This document shows positions 36,801-47,686 of a stretch of DNA of 64,000 bases, one piece after another (within the stretch, counting starts at the first letter, position 1; each line of letters starts with the position of its first letter). A program made the position numbers and the translations under genes. The DNA lies in assembly GCA_020081605.1 (NCBI GenBank), contig JAHREC010000018.1, positions 3,658,001 through 3,722,000 on the forward strand. The letters are read 5' to 3'. The notes under the pieces were generated by a model that ran no database searches, was not told where the DNA came from, and was given only the letters and a program-made list of their open reading frames with translations. Origin of the DNA: Albifimbria verrucaria (lineage: Eukaryota > Ascomycota > Sordariomycetes > Hypocreales > Stachybotryaceae).

Positions 36801-38240
36801 CATGAGCAGCTGGCCTATCTTGACAATCTCAAGACTGATGTATAATGCCAATGGCACGACATTGTTGAACATGATGATGAATGCAATAATGATTTGATGA
36901 AAAGGAACTTTGGCATGGTGCAGATACCAGGCATGGCGCTCGTAGTCTCTCTGCCACTTCACATATCCCATAGACACGCCAACAGACTGAATGACCACAT
37001 AGGTGGCGAGTGCGACGACGATACGGTTGACAATTTTTTCCAGAGCCGGTTTCTTTGCTTTGGGGTGTCGATTGGAGTTCATTCGAATTTTGCACTCCTC
37101 TCCTGTATTTAACACCACACCGATAGCACAGTTCGTGTTGCGCAGGATACTGCCCCGATAGATGACCTCATTGAGCGTTAGTGGTACGGATTTCCCATCG
37201 ACATTGACGCGCCCTTCGAAATTGTAAAGTTCAGCATTCGGGTCTTCCACCACGAACTCGGCGTTGCGGCGCGCAATGTTCTCGATCGTATCGCATCCCT
37301 CAAGAGCGTGGAGGACTTGCTTGCTCTTCAAATTCGTTTCTCCGTCAAGAGCCATCGTTTCGACATACGCTAAGCCGTTCTCGCCATCGCTATGTAGCAG
37401 CACAATGTCTGCAGGAACAGGGTCGTCTCGTGTTAATCTGATGATGTCGCCGACCTTGATTTGTCTCCATCTGACTGGTACCCATCGGATGCCGTTGAAT
37501 TCCTCTTCAGGAAGAACTGGAGGTTCGGTAGGGATTTTGATGTGGAATGGGTTCCAGCGCTGTAGTGCGGCGATGCTGGTGGACTTGCTGGCGGACTTGC
37601 CAGTATAATGATCTTCTCGGCCCAGGACGGTCGCGAAACTGGCGTTTTCGACGGTGTCTAAACGGTGTCGCCTGTAATCATCATAGCCCTCTTTCACTAT
37701 GGTTAGAAGGACGAAGAATAATAAAGGAAGGATAGTGGTGTAAGTGCCGGTTGTGGAGAGGCCCGGGATCTGTGCAAGCATTAGTATTAGGCCGTTTAGA
37801 CGCATGCGTACAGGTTGTTTTAGGAAATGGGTGGATGAAGTCACGTACCATTTGCGGAATACCAACACAAAGGAAATAGAAGTTTCCAACACGCGAAAAC
37901 TGGAAAAACAGCTGGGCAGGGATGAAAGACAGCAAAGTATAGCGAGAAGTCCTGATATCGTTGGAGATGTAAGCATGGCCGCGCCTCGTGTCGATCAAGG
38001 GCTTGTCATGCTCGGCTGCTAGCGGCACATGTCTCCCATCCTTGGAGACCGCAACATGCTTCTGTCGCAACAGAGCCTTGACTACGGTTTCCTGGTAGAA
38101 GTGGTCGGCGGTGCTGCGAAGTCGTTGCAAGAGCGGGATGCGCGAGGCTGTGGTGTCGTCATTGCGCGGAGCGTGTGCATGGTGGGCAGCAATGTCTTGT
38201 GACGAGCTCTCTTTATAGCCCCGGAGCTGTCGCCAGCCAT
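33819..38240 (-). CDS. DNF3: P4-type ATPase, phospholipid flippase (Dnf3-like)
   Basis: Exon 1 38240-37849, exon 2 37769-34378, exon 3 34323-33819; introns 79 and 54 nt. Corrected length 4290 nt, 1429 residues. P4-ATPases move aminophospholipids to the cytosolic leaflet. Signatures: TM1 region with FIPAQLFFQFSRVGNFYFL, actuator loop MALDGETNLKSK (about 274), phosphorylation site FSDKTGTLTDN (Asp about 491), nucleotide domain KGADS, hinge TGDKRETAINIA and GDGANDLAMIQ (about 1065), then the C-terminal membrane helices. A Ser/Arg-rich insert (about 700-760) sits in the nucleotide-binding domain, as in Dnf3-type pumps. One break only: a missing base at CCCC 38219-38222, a few codons after ATG 38240. 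The 3.4-kb exon 2 is open throughout. The Dnf3 class is a judgement from sequence style. Confidence 0.92.
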
Positions 38241-40324
38241 GTTGTTGGACTAAAATGCAAAATAGGAATATTCCCAGGGTGCTCGAGCTGGCCGCGGACA
38301 CATGGAAAGGATGCGGAGACGAATGAATTGCGAGCGAGCGAGCGACGATAGTGAATGCGAACCGCTTTAGCTGTCCATGAGATCAAAGGCTGTCCGAATC
38401 CGCAGTGGATGGGCCCGAGTGACGCGGCGAATGGGTCGCTGGCGTGGTAAAGGAGACAATGACAACAACGGTATAACGAATGTGATCGGCGCGTTGGCGC
38501 GAAGAGACGCAGTTACGGCCAGCGCTCCTCTCGCACAGCACAGCAGATAATGGCAAGGGAGCAAGCGAGCTTCGAGGAATATAGAAAGGAGAGGAGGAGG
38601 AGGAGGAAGGGAAGAGAGAAAGAAACAGTCCCCACAGCTTCCGAGACCGATCTGCCACTTAGACAAGCCCAACTCCCACCAGTACAAGCCCTGTGCCAAA
38701 AGCGGTGGTGCCAGTGAATCAGTCGAGACAGGTCAGAAAGTGTGGCCGACGAAACAAGGAAAAATAAAAGCAGCGAATCCGCAGTAGCGCGGAAGTTCCA
38801 GTCTTGTCCTTCGCTGATGGAATGGGATGGATGGACGGATTGGCGTCACCACGTTAGTTGAACGAGCCGGCGCATCCGCAGCGAGTCCATCCATGCCCGT
38901 GGGGCCTTAGTGCATAGCAAGAGGACGAGCACCTCCGCCATCCATGCATATGCGTCGTCGTAGTGCGGCGACGTGCATGTAGTTTGATTTCACGAGGTCC
39001 CGGTGCGGAGCCACACGAGTGGGCGGGCAAAATGCAGAATCCAAGGATACGCGGTCCGCCGACGGCCACGGCTGGTTCGAGATGGGGAAGAGAATTAAGG
39101 TCCAACGTTGAAGTTCTCCGTGGTTCGTCTTGAGCTAAACCTAAGGTACCTAACGGTGCCAGGTAAGGTAAGATGCCTTACAGGAGGTACTATGTACGTA
39201 GTAGTAACTAGATGGGTCCTCTAATGTCACCCAAGGCAGGGCACTGTAGGTGCAAGGGTGGATGGTACCCGCGCCTGTACTTGTAGGTGGTATAAGTACC
39301 GTACTCGGGTACTCGCCTACCTGCAGTAGCTTCCGCTTACCTCAGGTACCTTGTTCGAGCCTAGCAAGGTATAAGCACGTAATTAATCAAACCTCGCGAT
39401 GTTCCTTGGCACAGCAAGCTGATGGGCATACACAGCATTGCTCCTTGAAGAGCGCGAATTTGTCCTGTCCATTAACTTATTGGGTTTTCCACATGCCAAG
39501 ATTCGTCGGTTTTTAATTACACTCTCTAGCCCTCTAGCACTGTAGTCCTCGACGACGGCCAAAACCTACTGGCCTCTCGCTAGTCGAGCAGCCAATGGTA
39601 TGTGCTGGGTACCTCATCAAGTGTGGTGGCACGACTCTGTCTGAGCCATCACCTAGTCAGTCAACCACCTGTCATCCGAGTAATGCTTGTTCTACGATGC
39701 TTCTCACTAGGGAGCCTGTCCAGCCAAACCCTAAACCTTGTGCATGGCATGGCATGGCTCGTTCTCAGTTCGGCTACCGCGTCCTCAGCTTATTCGTGAC
39801 GCTTGCAAGGAAACGTCTTAACATAAGATAAGTAACAGGCATTGCACATCGTGAAATGATTCAGTTGCCCATCACGCAAGCCAGTACACCGCCAACATGG
39901 CATTACATAGGCATCACGTTCCTACAGCGGCCAGACGCACGCTAACCTTCACACAAGTCTCACTCTCACTAAGACGAGTCATTGTGACATCCAAGCCGCT
40001 AGACCACATAACTGTAGGTCGGTTTCATTCCGTCTGCAAGTAAGCCTTGGTGCAATCTATGATCCTCCTTAGATGCCCTGCCCGATGGATCCGAGCCAGA
40101 ACGAAGCATCAGCTAGACAAGACTTAAACCCATGTGTCGCAAGCCCAAAGTGTAATCCCATCAAAACACCCCAGATGTAAAATAAAGAATTACCATTTGC
40201 GGCCGATCCCCATCCAAGGCGCATAACTCCGGATGCAAGCAATATCGCCAAAGCCTAGAAGCTTCAACGCAGATATCTTCACCGTCTCTATCTAAGCTTC
40301 TTGCAACGCCCGAATCTCTTGTCT
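38241..40324. other. Intergenic region between P4-ATPase and TFIIB
   Basis: About 2.1 kb. A GGA-rich tract at 38580-38625 lies in the P4-ATPase leader. Dense GGTACC/GGTACCT words lie at 39140-39360. No gene or RNA supported. Confidence 0.5.
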
Positions 40325-41368
40325 CTAAACCTGGACCTGCGGGATGTTGTCCATGTTGCCACCATCCTCAAGCCATTCCTTTCGGATCAGCTGCTCACGA
40401 GCAGCAAAGAGGTGCTTGTACGCGGTTTTCACCGTGCCATCGCTGACACCGGCCTGCTTTGCGATGGGTAATGAGGCACGGGGCTCTCCCACCAGGTGGC
40501 ATGCCATGTAAATACAGGCCGCAGCCACTGACAGCGGGGAGCGACCGGCCAGGGCCGAGATGTCGTTTGCCTGTTCGGCAAGATCCCGCGATATCTTGGA
40601 GATTTTCTGCTGGTTCTTGAAGCCAAGTTGTGAGACGTAACGTCCACATAGATCCTCGGCACCGACAGAGGTGTTCTCGTAGTTGGTGACAGTGTTGAGG
40701 CCTGTTGCACCCTCGCCTTCCGTGTCCTGGAGCTTCTGGAGGAAGCTCTGCAGTTGCTTGAAAACTCGGCCAACCTCCTTCTTACTGACACTAGTAAGAT
40801 TGAAGATCTCTCGGAAAGTTCGCGGTACGTTGTTCTGACGGCATGCAATGAAGATGCACCCAGCAATGACGGCTTCTTGCGGCTTTCCCTTCATGAACTT
40901 GTACTTGTCGACAAGCTTGAAGATATGCTTGGCGGCGTTGGAGACGTTCTGACCCATGTTGATAGCCTCGCACAGCGACACGATCTCCTTGTAAGCCTGC
41001 ATCAGCCCCTTCTGAGCCTTGTCTTGGTTCGCGTTGTTCTGGGTTCGAGACAAAGCCTTGTGGGCCTTGGACTCGGAAAAGGCGACTGTGGTAGCCAGGT
41101 GCTGACCCTCGACGAACTCGTCTTGGGGACCACCAACACGACTAGGATCGTCGCCACCTTGGTCGTCGTTGGCGAATGTACGCCATTCGGAGCGTGTGTC
41201 GATGATACGGGTGCCCACGACGACTCCGCAGCTGTCGCACACCATATCACCACTGGAGAATTCCTCGACTAGGTTGGGGGATCTCCTGCAGTCTGGACAA
41301 ATCAAGAGACTGCTTAGGTCCTCCTGAAATGGCGCCGCATTTCCATCTCCGCCAGCGGGCGGCATCAT
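40325..41368 (-). CDS. SUA7: Transcription initiation factor IIB
   Basis: Single exon from ATG 41368 (MMPPAGGDGNAAPF) to stop at 40325; 1044 nt, 347 residues, near the yeast length; no frame break. TFIIB recruits RNA polymerase II to TBP-bound promoters. The N-terminal zinc ribbon is CPDC then CDSCG (about residues 23-46). The B-reader/linker is DTRSEWRTFANDDQGGDDPSR, followed by two cyclin-like repeats (ALSRTQNN...KPQEAVIAGCIFIACRQ and GRSPLSVAAACIYMACHL). The reading frame stays open for 58 codons upstream of the ATG without another Met. That stretch is very basic and is probably leader. Divergent from TRP4. Confidence 0.95.
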   Translation of the reverse strand: MMPPAGGDGNAAPFQEDLSSLLICPDCRRSPNLVEEFSSGDMVCDSCGVVVGTRIIDTRSEWRTFANDDQGGDDPSRVGGPQDEFVEGQHLATTVAFSESKAHKALSRTQNNANQDKAQKGLMQAYKEIVSLCEAINMGQNVSNAAKHIFKLVDKYKFMKGKPQEAVIAGCIFIACRQNNVPRTFREIFNLTSVSKKEVGRVFKQLQSFLQKLQDTEGEGATGLNTVTNYENTSVGAEDLCGRYVSQLGFKNQQKISKISRDLAEQANDISALAGRSPLSVAAACIYMACHLVGEPRASLPIAKQAGVSDGTVKTAYKHLFAAREQLIRKEWLEDGGNMDNIPQVQV

Positions 41369-42608
41369 TTTGGGCTTGTATGGCTTCGCTGTGTAGATAT
41401 TACTAACTTCGTTGAAGACTTTACGGGCTCGCTTAGCCTCCTTCTTCCGCCTGCGCAGCTGCTGTCTCTTCTTTTCTACGACGGTCCGTGTATGTGTAAC
41501 CTGCGCTTGACGAGCTTGCTCAAGCCAGAGACGATCGTTCACGAGCTGGACGAAGAGCGGAGAATGCAGCTTGTCGGTTGCTCGAGGACGGACGCGGACG
41601 GGCTCTGAACGTCTAGAACGTTCAGCGATCGAAAGACAACAAAGAGAGCACGGGCGTCGTCGAAAGCGGTTGCCGGTTCTTTCGAAATCTTCTTTCTTCT
41701 TCTTGTTCTTTATGGCCTTAGCCTTTGGAGTGCACGGAGCAGATCCGACTCTTATTGCGGACAGCTAATCTATTCTAATGACCTGTCAAAAGAAACGAAC
41801 GAGAAAGAAAATCGCGGGTGACGGGTCCACAGCCAGGGTTGCGCACCGCCGGAGCGTTATCTCGTAGAAATTTGTAGATCCAACTCTGCCGGCCGACCGT
41901 TCTGAACCAGTGAAGGCGTCTGGAACTTTGCAGGAAAATCCCAGATCAACGAATAGTCGGCGTGGAAGTGGTTCGAATCGATAACTCGAATGCAAGCGTG
42001 AGATGGCCCAAGACGAGTTGATGAAGCGAGCGCAAACCGACTTCTGGCGGCGAGAGAGTGACGGGTAGGGAAGATGATGTTAAGGAGAAGAATGGAGTGG
42101 CAAAGCCTCGAGGTGAGGCAGCAGGCTTATGCTCCCGGTGTGGGGGCTGGGCTGAATCTTCTACAAGCAAAGCCTCATTACTCAGCAGGGTAGGCCGGGA
42201 GGGTCCCTGATTCATCACGTGACGGGTCTCGATTCACTGCCATCTGCTCCTTCACTGCTGCTGTACTACCTCCCTATGTAGCCGCAGGTGGATTTATTCA
42301 GTGGAGCCCAGCTCACCAGGCCCAAGGCAGAGCAAGGCACTGCAGAGCTTTGGGCATCCACTGGGACGGCAGTCTGACTAAAATGCGGGACAGCCATTCC
42401 TTAGACGGGAGCAGATTCAGCCATCGCCGGGCAGTGAGTGGTTAAATAAGGTAAGTGTCTGTAGGGACCGATCCGGACTCAATGGATCTCCAATCTCCTC
42501 ACTGAGTCATCTTATTCACCTCGTCGTGTTCACCAATTCAACGCCACACAGAAGACCTGTATTTTCTTCCGCATCACGCATTCACAACACCTTCAGAACC
42601 GTGCAGCC
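41369..42608. other. Divergent promoter region, TFIIB/TRP4
   Basis: About 1.24 kb between two divergent ATGs. A T/C-rich stretch at 41690-41710 is near the TFIIB side; TATTTTC and CT-rich DNA precede TRP4 at 42500-42600. No gene seen. Confidence 0.5.
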
Positions 42609-43913
42609 ATGGCATCACAGCCGGCCCAGGCCAAGCAGGAATCTCTGCCGCCAGTAGACCTCAAGCCGCTGTTGACCAAGCTCTGGCCCATGAATGCGAA
42701 GGTCAGCCCCGAAGAAATTGCCGATGCCATCTCCCACTTCTTCACGAACCAGGTCACGGAGGCTCAGACAGCCTCGTTGCTGATGGCCCTTCACTTCACG
42801 AAGCTGGATTTTCAGGCAGATGTTTTGGCCCAGTGTGCTCTGGTAATGAGGCAAGCTGCCCAGCCAATTCCTGTTGATGAGCTTCAAGCCGTGATAGCAC
42901 AAAAGGGCAAGGCAGAGGGAGGTTACAAAGGTGGATTGGTATGAGTCTCTATATGCTTTACACAAACCAGGGCTCTATCGAATTACTAACATTACCCGCC
43001 GGCAGTGCGATATTGTCGGTACAGGAGGTGACTCACATAATACCTTCAACATCAGCACAACTGCTTCCATTATTGCCTCGGCGCTGCTCCTTGTTTCCAA
43101 GCATGGAAACAAGTCCAGCACCTCAAAGTCAGGCAGTGCTGACTTGGTCAACAACATGCAACCCCGCCCACCCATCATCAGCGCTGTGACCCCAGAGAAC
43201 CTTCCCAGGATCTACGCCGCCACCAATTACACATTTCTATTTGCGCCCGTCTTCCACACAGGTATGCGCTATGTTGCGCCAATTCGAAAACAACTTCCTT
43301 GGAGGACCATCTTCAACAACGTCGGACCCCTGGCGAACCCCGTTGAAGACGTTCTTGAGGCCCGAGTGATTGGCGTTGCAAGACGAGACCTCGGCCCCGC
43401 ATTCGCAGATGCGCTCCGAATTGCCGGTTGCCGCAAGGCCATGATTATCTGTGGTGAGGAAGAGCTTGATGAGGTCAGCTGTGCCGGTAGGACACTGTGC
43501 TGGATGCTCAAGGAAGCTTCTCCTGGCGGCGAAATCGTCGTTGAGCAATTCACCGTGGAACCCAGCGATTTCGGTGTCAAGTCTCACCCGCTGAGCACTG
43601 TCTCTCCCGGAAAGGAGCCGGCTGAAAATGCCGAGATCCTCCGTCGCATCCTACAAAGGAGCTTCCCGACGACGATCCCATCCTCGAATTCGTCTTGATC
43701 AACACGGCGGCCCTTTTGGTGATTTCTGGAATCTGCGAAGCAGACACCAGCAACATGGGTCCCGGAGATGACGGAAACGTCATCAAGGAACGCGGCCCGG
43801 GAGGTCAACGCTGGAAGGAGGGTGTCAGGAGAGCCCGATGGGCTCTTAACAGCGGTGAGGCGTGGAAACAGTGGCACGCGTTTGTGGATATCACCAACGA
43901 GATTGGTGCATGA
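42609..43913 (+). CDS. TRP4: Anthranilate phosphoribosyltransferase
   Basis: Exon 1 42609-42938, intron 67 nt (GTATGA...GGCAG, branch TTACTAAC), exon 2 43006-43913. Transfers phosphoribose from PRPP to anthranilate, the second step of tryptophan synthesis. The N-terminal helical domain is residues 1-110. The PRPP-binding motif GTGGDSHNTFNISTTAS lies straight after the splice, then KHGNKSSTSKSGSADL, GMRYVAPIRKQLPWRTIFN and NVGPLANP. One break at AAA 43655-43657: an added A restores LPDDDPILEFVLINTAALL and the C-terminal helix to the stop at 43911-43913. Corrected length 1239 nt, 412 residues. Its stop lies about 100 bases from the converging membrane-protein gene. Confidence 0.93.
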
Positions 43914-44013
43914 TCATTGACCTGATGGGCGTTGAGATGCGGGAGGGTATGAAGAGATATGCCTGATCTACGGTTGATCTGGGCTTGTACTCTCGATCAT
44001 GTTTCGCTTGTCC

Positions 44014-44649
44014 TCAAAACTTATTATCGTCGTCCGTCGCAACTGGGCCGTATTTAGCACCACCTGCGTCTTTGCTAAGGAAATACGACGGCCCGCCTGT
44101 GATATACGCAGGAGCCGGTGGAGCCGCTGACAGTGTAGGTAGACGTGGCAATGGGCCCAACGGGCTCCAGCTTGGAGAGTTTGCTCTGAGTGCGGGGTGG
44201 ATGTTAAGATCACCAGTTTCAATAGAGGACCCGCCAAGGGCAGGGTGTTCTTCCAGGGATACGGATCGCTCGTGCTGCACTCTTGCTTCCCACTTCTTCC
44301 AGTCTGTCCTGAGATCTTGTTGTTCCTCAATGTCGATATCTTCGTCGGTTGCCGGGCTGGTTGGGCCGCTGGACATGGATCCGTGTCGACTGGCCAGGGA
44401 CTTTCGGATCAGAACCTCTCTTTGTATGTCGTCGAAAGCAGGCTCCATCTCCGCCGGGGCCTTGCGTGAGGGCTTCAAGAAATTGTGCCATTTGCCCGGT
44501 GTCTTCTCTGATATTTCCTGTGACTTCTGCTTCCGTAATCTGGACACCATCAACGCTAGAAACAAGCCTAGACAGACGACTGCGAGCAACACCAGGCCCA
44601 CGATGAGAACAATGGTAGTGGTGTCGTTTCGTTGGATTAGCGGCGCCAT
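44014..44649 (-). CDS. Single-pass membrane protein, unknown function
   Basis: From ATG 44649 (MAPLIQRNDTTTIVL) to stop at 44014; 636 nt, 211 residues, intact single exon. A short N-terminus is followed at about residues 12-37 by a strong membrane helix (TTTIVLIVGLVLLAVVCLGL), then a basic RLRKQK stop-transfer. The long hydrophilic tail has an acidic patch (ATDEDIDIEEQQ) and Pro-rich C-terminus. With no cleavable signal it should sit N-out/C-in. An earlier in-frame start at 44715 is not ATG. No family recognised; such proteins are common in filamentous ascomycetes. Confidence 0.6.
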   Translation of the reverse strand: MAPLIQRNDTTTIVLIVGLVLLAVVCLGLFLALMVSRLRKQKSQEISEKTPGKWHNFLKPSRKAPAEMEPAFDDIQREVLIRKSLASRHGSMSSGPTSPATDEDIDIEEQQDLRTDWKKWEARVQHERSVSLEEHPALGGSSIETGDLNIHPALRANSPSWSPLGPLPRLPTLSAAPPAPAYITGGPSYFLSKDAGGAKYGPVATDDDNKF

Positions 44650-45660
44650 TGCTGGTTTTGTTCGAAAAGCTAGGTGAAGGGTAGGCAGCGGGCAGCAACA
44701 GAGGACCAAGAGCAACGGCGGTGGGCAATGCGATGAGCGGACAGACGCCGAAGCGCGTGCTTCTTATGCATCGCCATCTGACATGCCTGGGCAGGGCAAG
44801 GCAACAGAAACCAGGGTCAAAGCCAACAGCGACCAGGCGCGGCGCCCGCAATAAGCCCCTGCCAACATGCTAATAATGTGAAGGATTCAATGCCCGCCTG
44901 GAAGGGCTGTGCTAGCCAGATGCAGGCCGTGCTGGGGGTTTTGGCCCCACGAAACGAGTGATGCTGCTGCGCGCAATGACACACCAAGACTGCAAGGTCG
45001 TATTTGAACACAGCCTCAGGCTGCGTTACTGATGGCCCTTTGATTGTGATTCGGTTTCACTCGCGCCTCATGCTAGACTATGTAAGACCTATCCATGGGC
45101 TGGATCCTCTGCCCAGCATGTCACCGATCCCACAAAATACCCCAGAGAATATCATACTGGAGTTTTGACTATAGGGGACAGAATATATTCACGTAGACTC
45201 GATCAAACGAGCGCAATGAGCATACGTGTGTACGTGCGTGCTGTATGCATGGTAGGTAGGTATGCTGTCTATCTTAAGACGGCGCACCTATTTCTGGGAC
45301 TGTTGGTTGGCCATAGTGCAGCTGCATGAGATGCTGTGCCTTACCAGAACCTGAGGCATTGCCTCGGCTCAGGTTAACAGCGAGGAGGGCGCTAAACCGA
45401 TCGCTAAAAGACTCCAACTCCAACCCCCGCCCCTCCCCTAGATCCACAGCTGGGGAGCCCCGGGAGCTGTAGGCCACTGACAGTTCGAGGTTGGTGAGTG
45501 GCCCAGCAGGCCCAGCCTCCGTCATCGCAAGCCCACCGCATTCGGCTGCAAGCTCCATGTATCCGGGACTATTTGCCGATTCGATCTATCCTACCTGACA
45601 TACTTACTATACTTACACAAGCAGCGGTCTGTCTGTTGCCTGTGCTTCGTTTCTGTCAAC
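44650..45660. other. Divergent promoter region
   Basis: About 1 kb between the membrane-protein gene and the CoA-transferase. A 94-codon ATG frame (45274-45558 minus) has no support beyond being open. No other feature seen. Confidence 0.5.
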
Positions 45661-47261
45661 ATGCCAATCGCAACCTCCCGTGTTTTTCCCGTCACGTCGG
45701 GTGCAAGGCTCGAAATGCTTTCGTTCCTGCGAGTCAGCTAACCACAAAGCATGCCAGGCGGCTGTTCTCGGCTCCGGCCCACGCTTCCCTTCCGCTTGAT
45801 GGCTTCCGAGTCCTGGATATGACCCGGGTCTTGGCCGGGGTACGGCTATCCCAACTTGTTCTATCCAGAAATTCTGCTCAGGCACTGACTGATTGTAGCC
45901 TTACTGCACGCAAATCCTAGGTGATCTGGGGTAAGGCTTTCGCTGTAGATGAGCACTCAAGTCGACTTGCCCTAACAGTTGCTTATCCATTAGTGCCGAG
46001 GTTATCAAAATCGAGCATCCCGTTCGAGGCGATGATACTAGGGCTTGGGGTCCCCATATGCCGAGTATAAGCCAGGCTCGTCATTAGATGGTCCAGGAGA
46101 ATCAGCGTATTTCTTAGGAGTATGTCGCAGTACTATGACATCTTCCACGGTGTTTAGATATGCCTGGCCCTTGTACACAGACTAACCCGTTACTCAAGGT
46201 GAATCGGAACAAGAAGTCCCTTGCCTTATCCTTTCAGCACCCTAAAGGAGTTGAGATTCTACACGAATTGGTTGCCAAGAGCGACATCTTCGTTGAAAAT
46301 TACCTCCCTGGCACTCTAAAAAGTATTCCTTGGACTATGAAACGCTTCGTAGCATCAACCCCTCCTTGATCTATGCATCTATCACAGGTTATGGACAGAC
46401 AGGTCCATACTCTGCTCGGCCGGGATACGATGTCATGGTCGAGGCTGAATTTGGTTTGATGCACATCACAGGCACTCGTGATGGGCCTCCTGTCAAAGTT
46501 GGCGTGGCTGTCACCGATCTCACGACCGGTTTGTACACCAGTAACAGCATCATGGCGGCGCTACTAGCAAGAGCAAGGACCGGGCGAGGCCAGCATATCG
46601 ACGTCGCGCTTAGTGACTGCCAAACTGCTACGCTTGCCAACATTGCCAGCAGCTGCCTCATTAGCGGGGAGAAGGATACGGGCCGATGGGGCACCGCACA
46701 TCGTAAGTCAAATCGCTGACAGCAGAGCATTCTCGGAGACATGCTAACGTTCTGCAGCCTCCATTGTACCTTATAGGTCATTCAAGACGAAGGATGGAGA
46801 CGTCCTTTTAGGTGGAGGCAATGACAAGTTATTCGGCATCTTAGCTGATAGACTTGAGCAATCACATTGGAAGGAAGATCCAAAGTTCAAGACCAACGCC
46901 GACAGAGTCGCCAACCGTCAAGAGTTGGAGGCCATGATCGAGGAATTCACCAAGGAAAAACCACGGCCGAATGGCTCGATATCTTTGAGGGACAAGGAAT
47001 GCCCTATGCCGCAGTCAACGACGTCCAGGCGACTCTGAATCATGAGCACACGATAGCGCGAAACATGATCGCGGAAATTGACCACGAAGCTTGTGGTCCG
47101 ATCAAGATGGTGAACTCCCCGGTCAAGTGGTCAGAGAGCCAGCCGAAAATCCGAACAGCGCCCCTACTTTGGGGCAGCATACGACAGAAGTTCTCCGCGA
47201 TCATCTGCAATTAAGCGAATCCAAGATAGCGGCCCTGCGTGAGCAGGGTGTTGTTAGGTAG
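45661..47261 (+). CDS. Family III CoA-transferase (CaiB/BaiF, SUGCT-like)
   Basis: Five exons: 45661-45839, 45899-45930 (only 32 nt), 45994-46119, 46199-46702 and 46758-47261. The Arg-rich N-terminus (KHARRLFSAPAHASLPLDG) suggests mitochondrial import. Family motifs: GFRVLDMTRVLAG, then PYCTQILGDLGAEVIKIEHP, which needs both splices around the micro-exon. Next are VNRNKKSLAL, SLIYASITGYGQTGPY and GRGQHIDVALSDCQTATLAN, the last carrying the probable catalytic Asp (about residue 250). Closest in style to succinate-hydroxymethylglutarate CoA-transferase; substrate is inferred only. Five breaks, each one base missing: CCC 45677-45679, CCCC 46052-46055, AAAAA 46318-46322, AAAAA 46956-46960 and TTT 47168-47170. 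Corrected length 1350 nt, 449 residues. Confidence 0.85.
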
Positions 47262-47686
47262 AGTAACATAAAGCATCATAGAATTGTACACACCGCACCA
47301 ATCACTTCTGTATAGCATTATGAAAAAGAAAAAAATTCATCCTAAACACACGACCACATATGAAAGAATGGCATGGCATGGCATAGCATAGCATCCATGT
47401 GTTGTTGCCCAAGTTCAAAGATAGGTTAATCATTGCGTCACGTGACAAACACGTGGTGTCTATCCGATTCACTGAGATGAACAACTACCTACGCAAACTA
47501 TGACCACACTTCGAGGAGCAACGTCAAGCTATTACGAAGAAGCCATTGCGTCAACACATCTTTAAGTGCTTCCAGTCGTTGGGCTGCTTATTCAATTGAA
47601 GCCGTGATGCGGCCCGACCAAAGCAAAACCGCCCTATAAGTCGTATCTCATCATGAGCATGCCTCTTGCCATCAACTCGAGACACC
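47262..47686. other. Intergenic region with GGCAT/AGCAT repeat
   Basis: About 425 bases. Six pentamer units of the ATGGC/ATAGC type lie at 47368-47394. No gene seen. Confidence 0.5.

Noticed and set aside
45274..45558. 94-codon minus-strand ATG frame in a divergent promoter
   Set aside because: Short, no homology or features, no room for its own promoter apart from the neighbours'.
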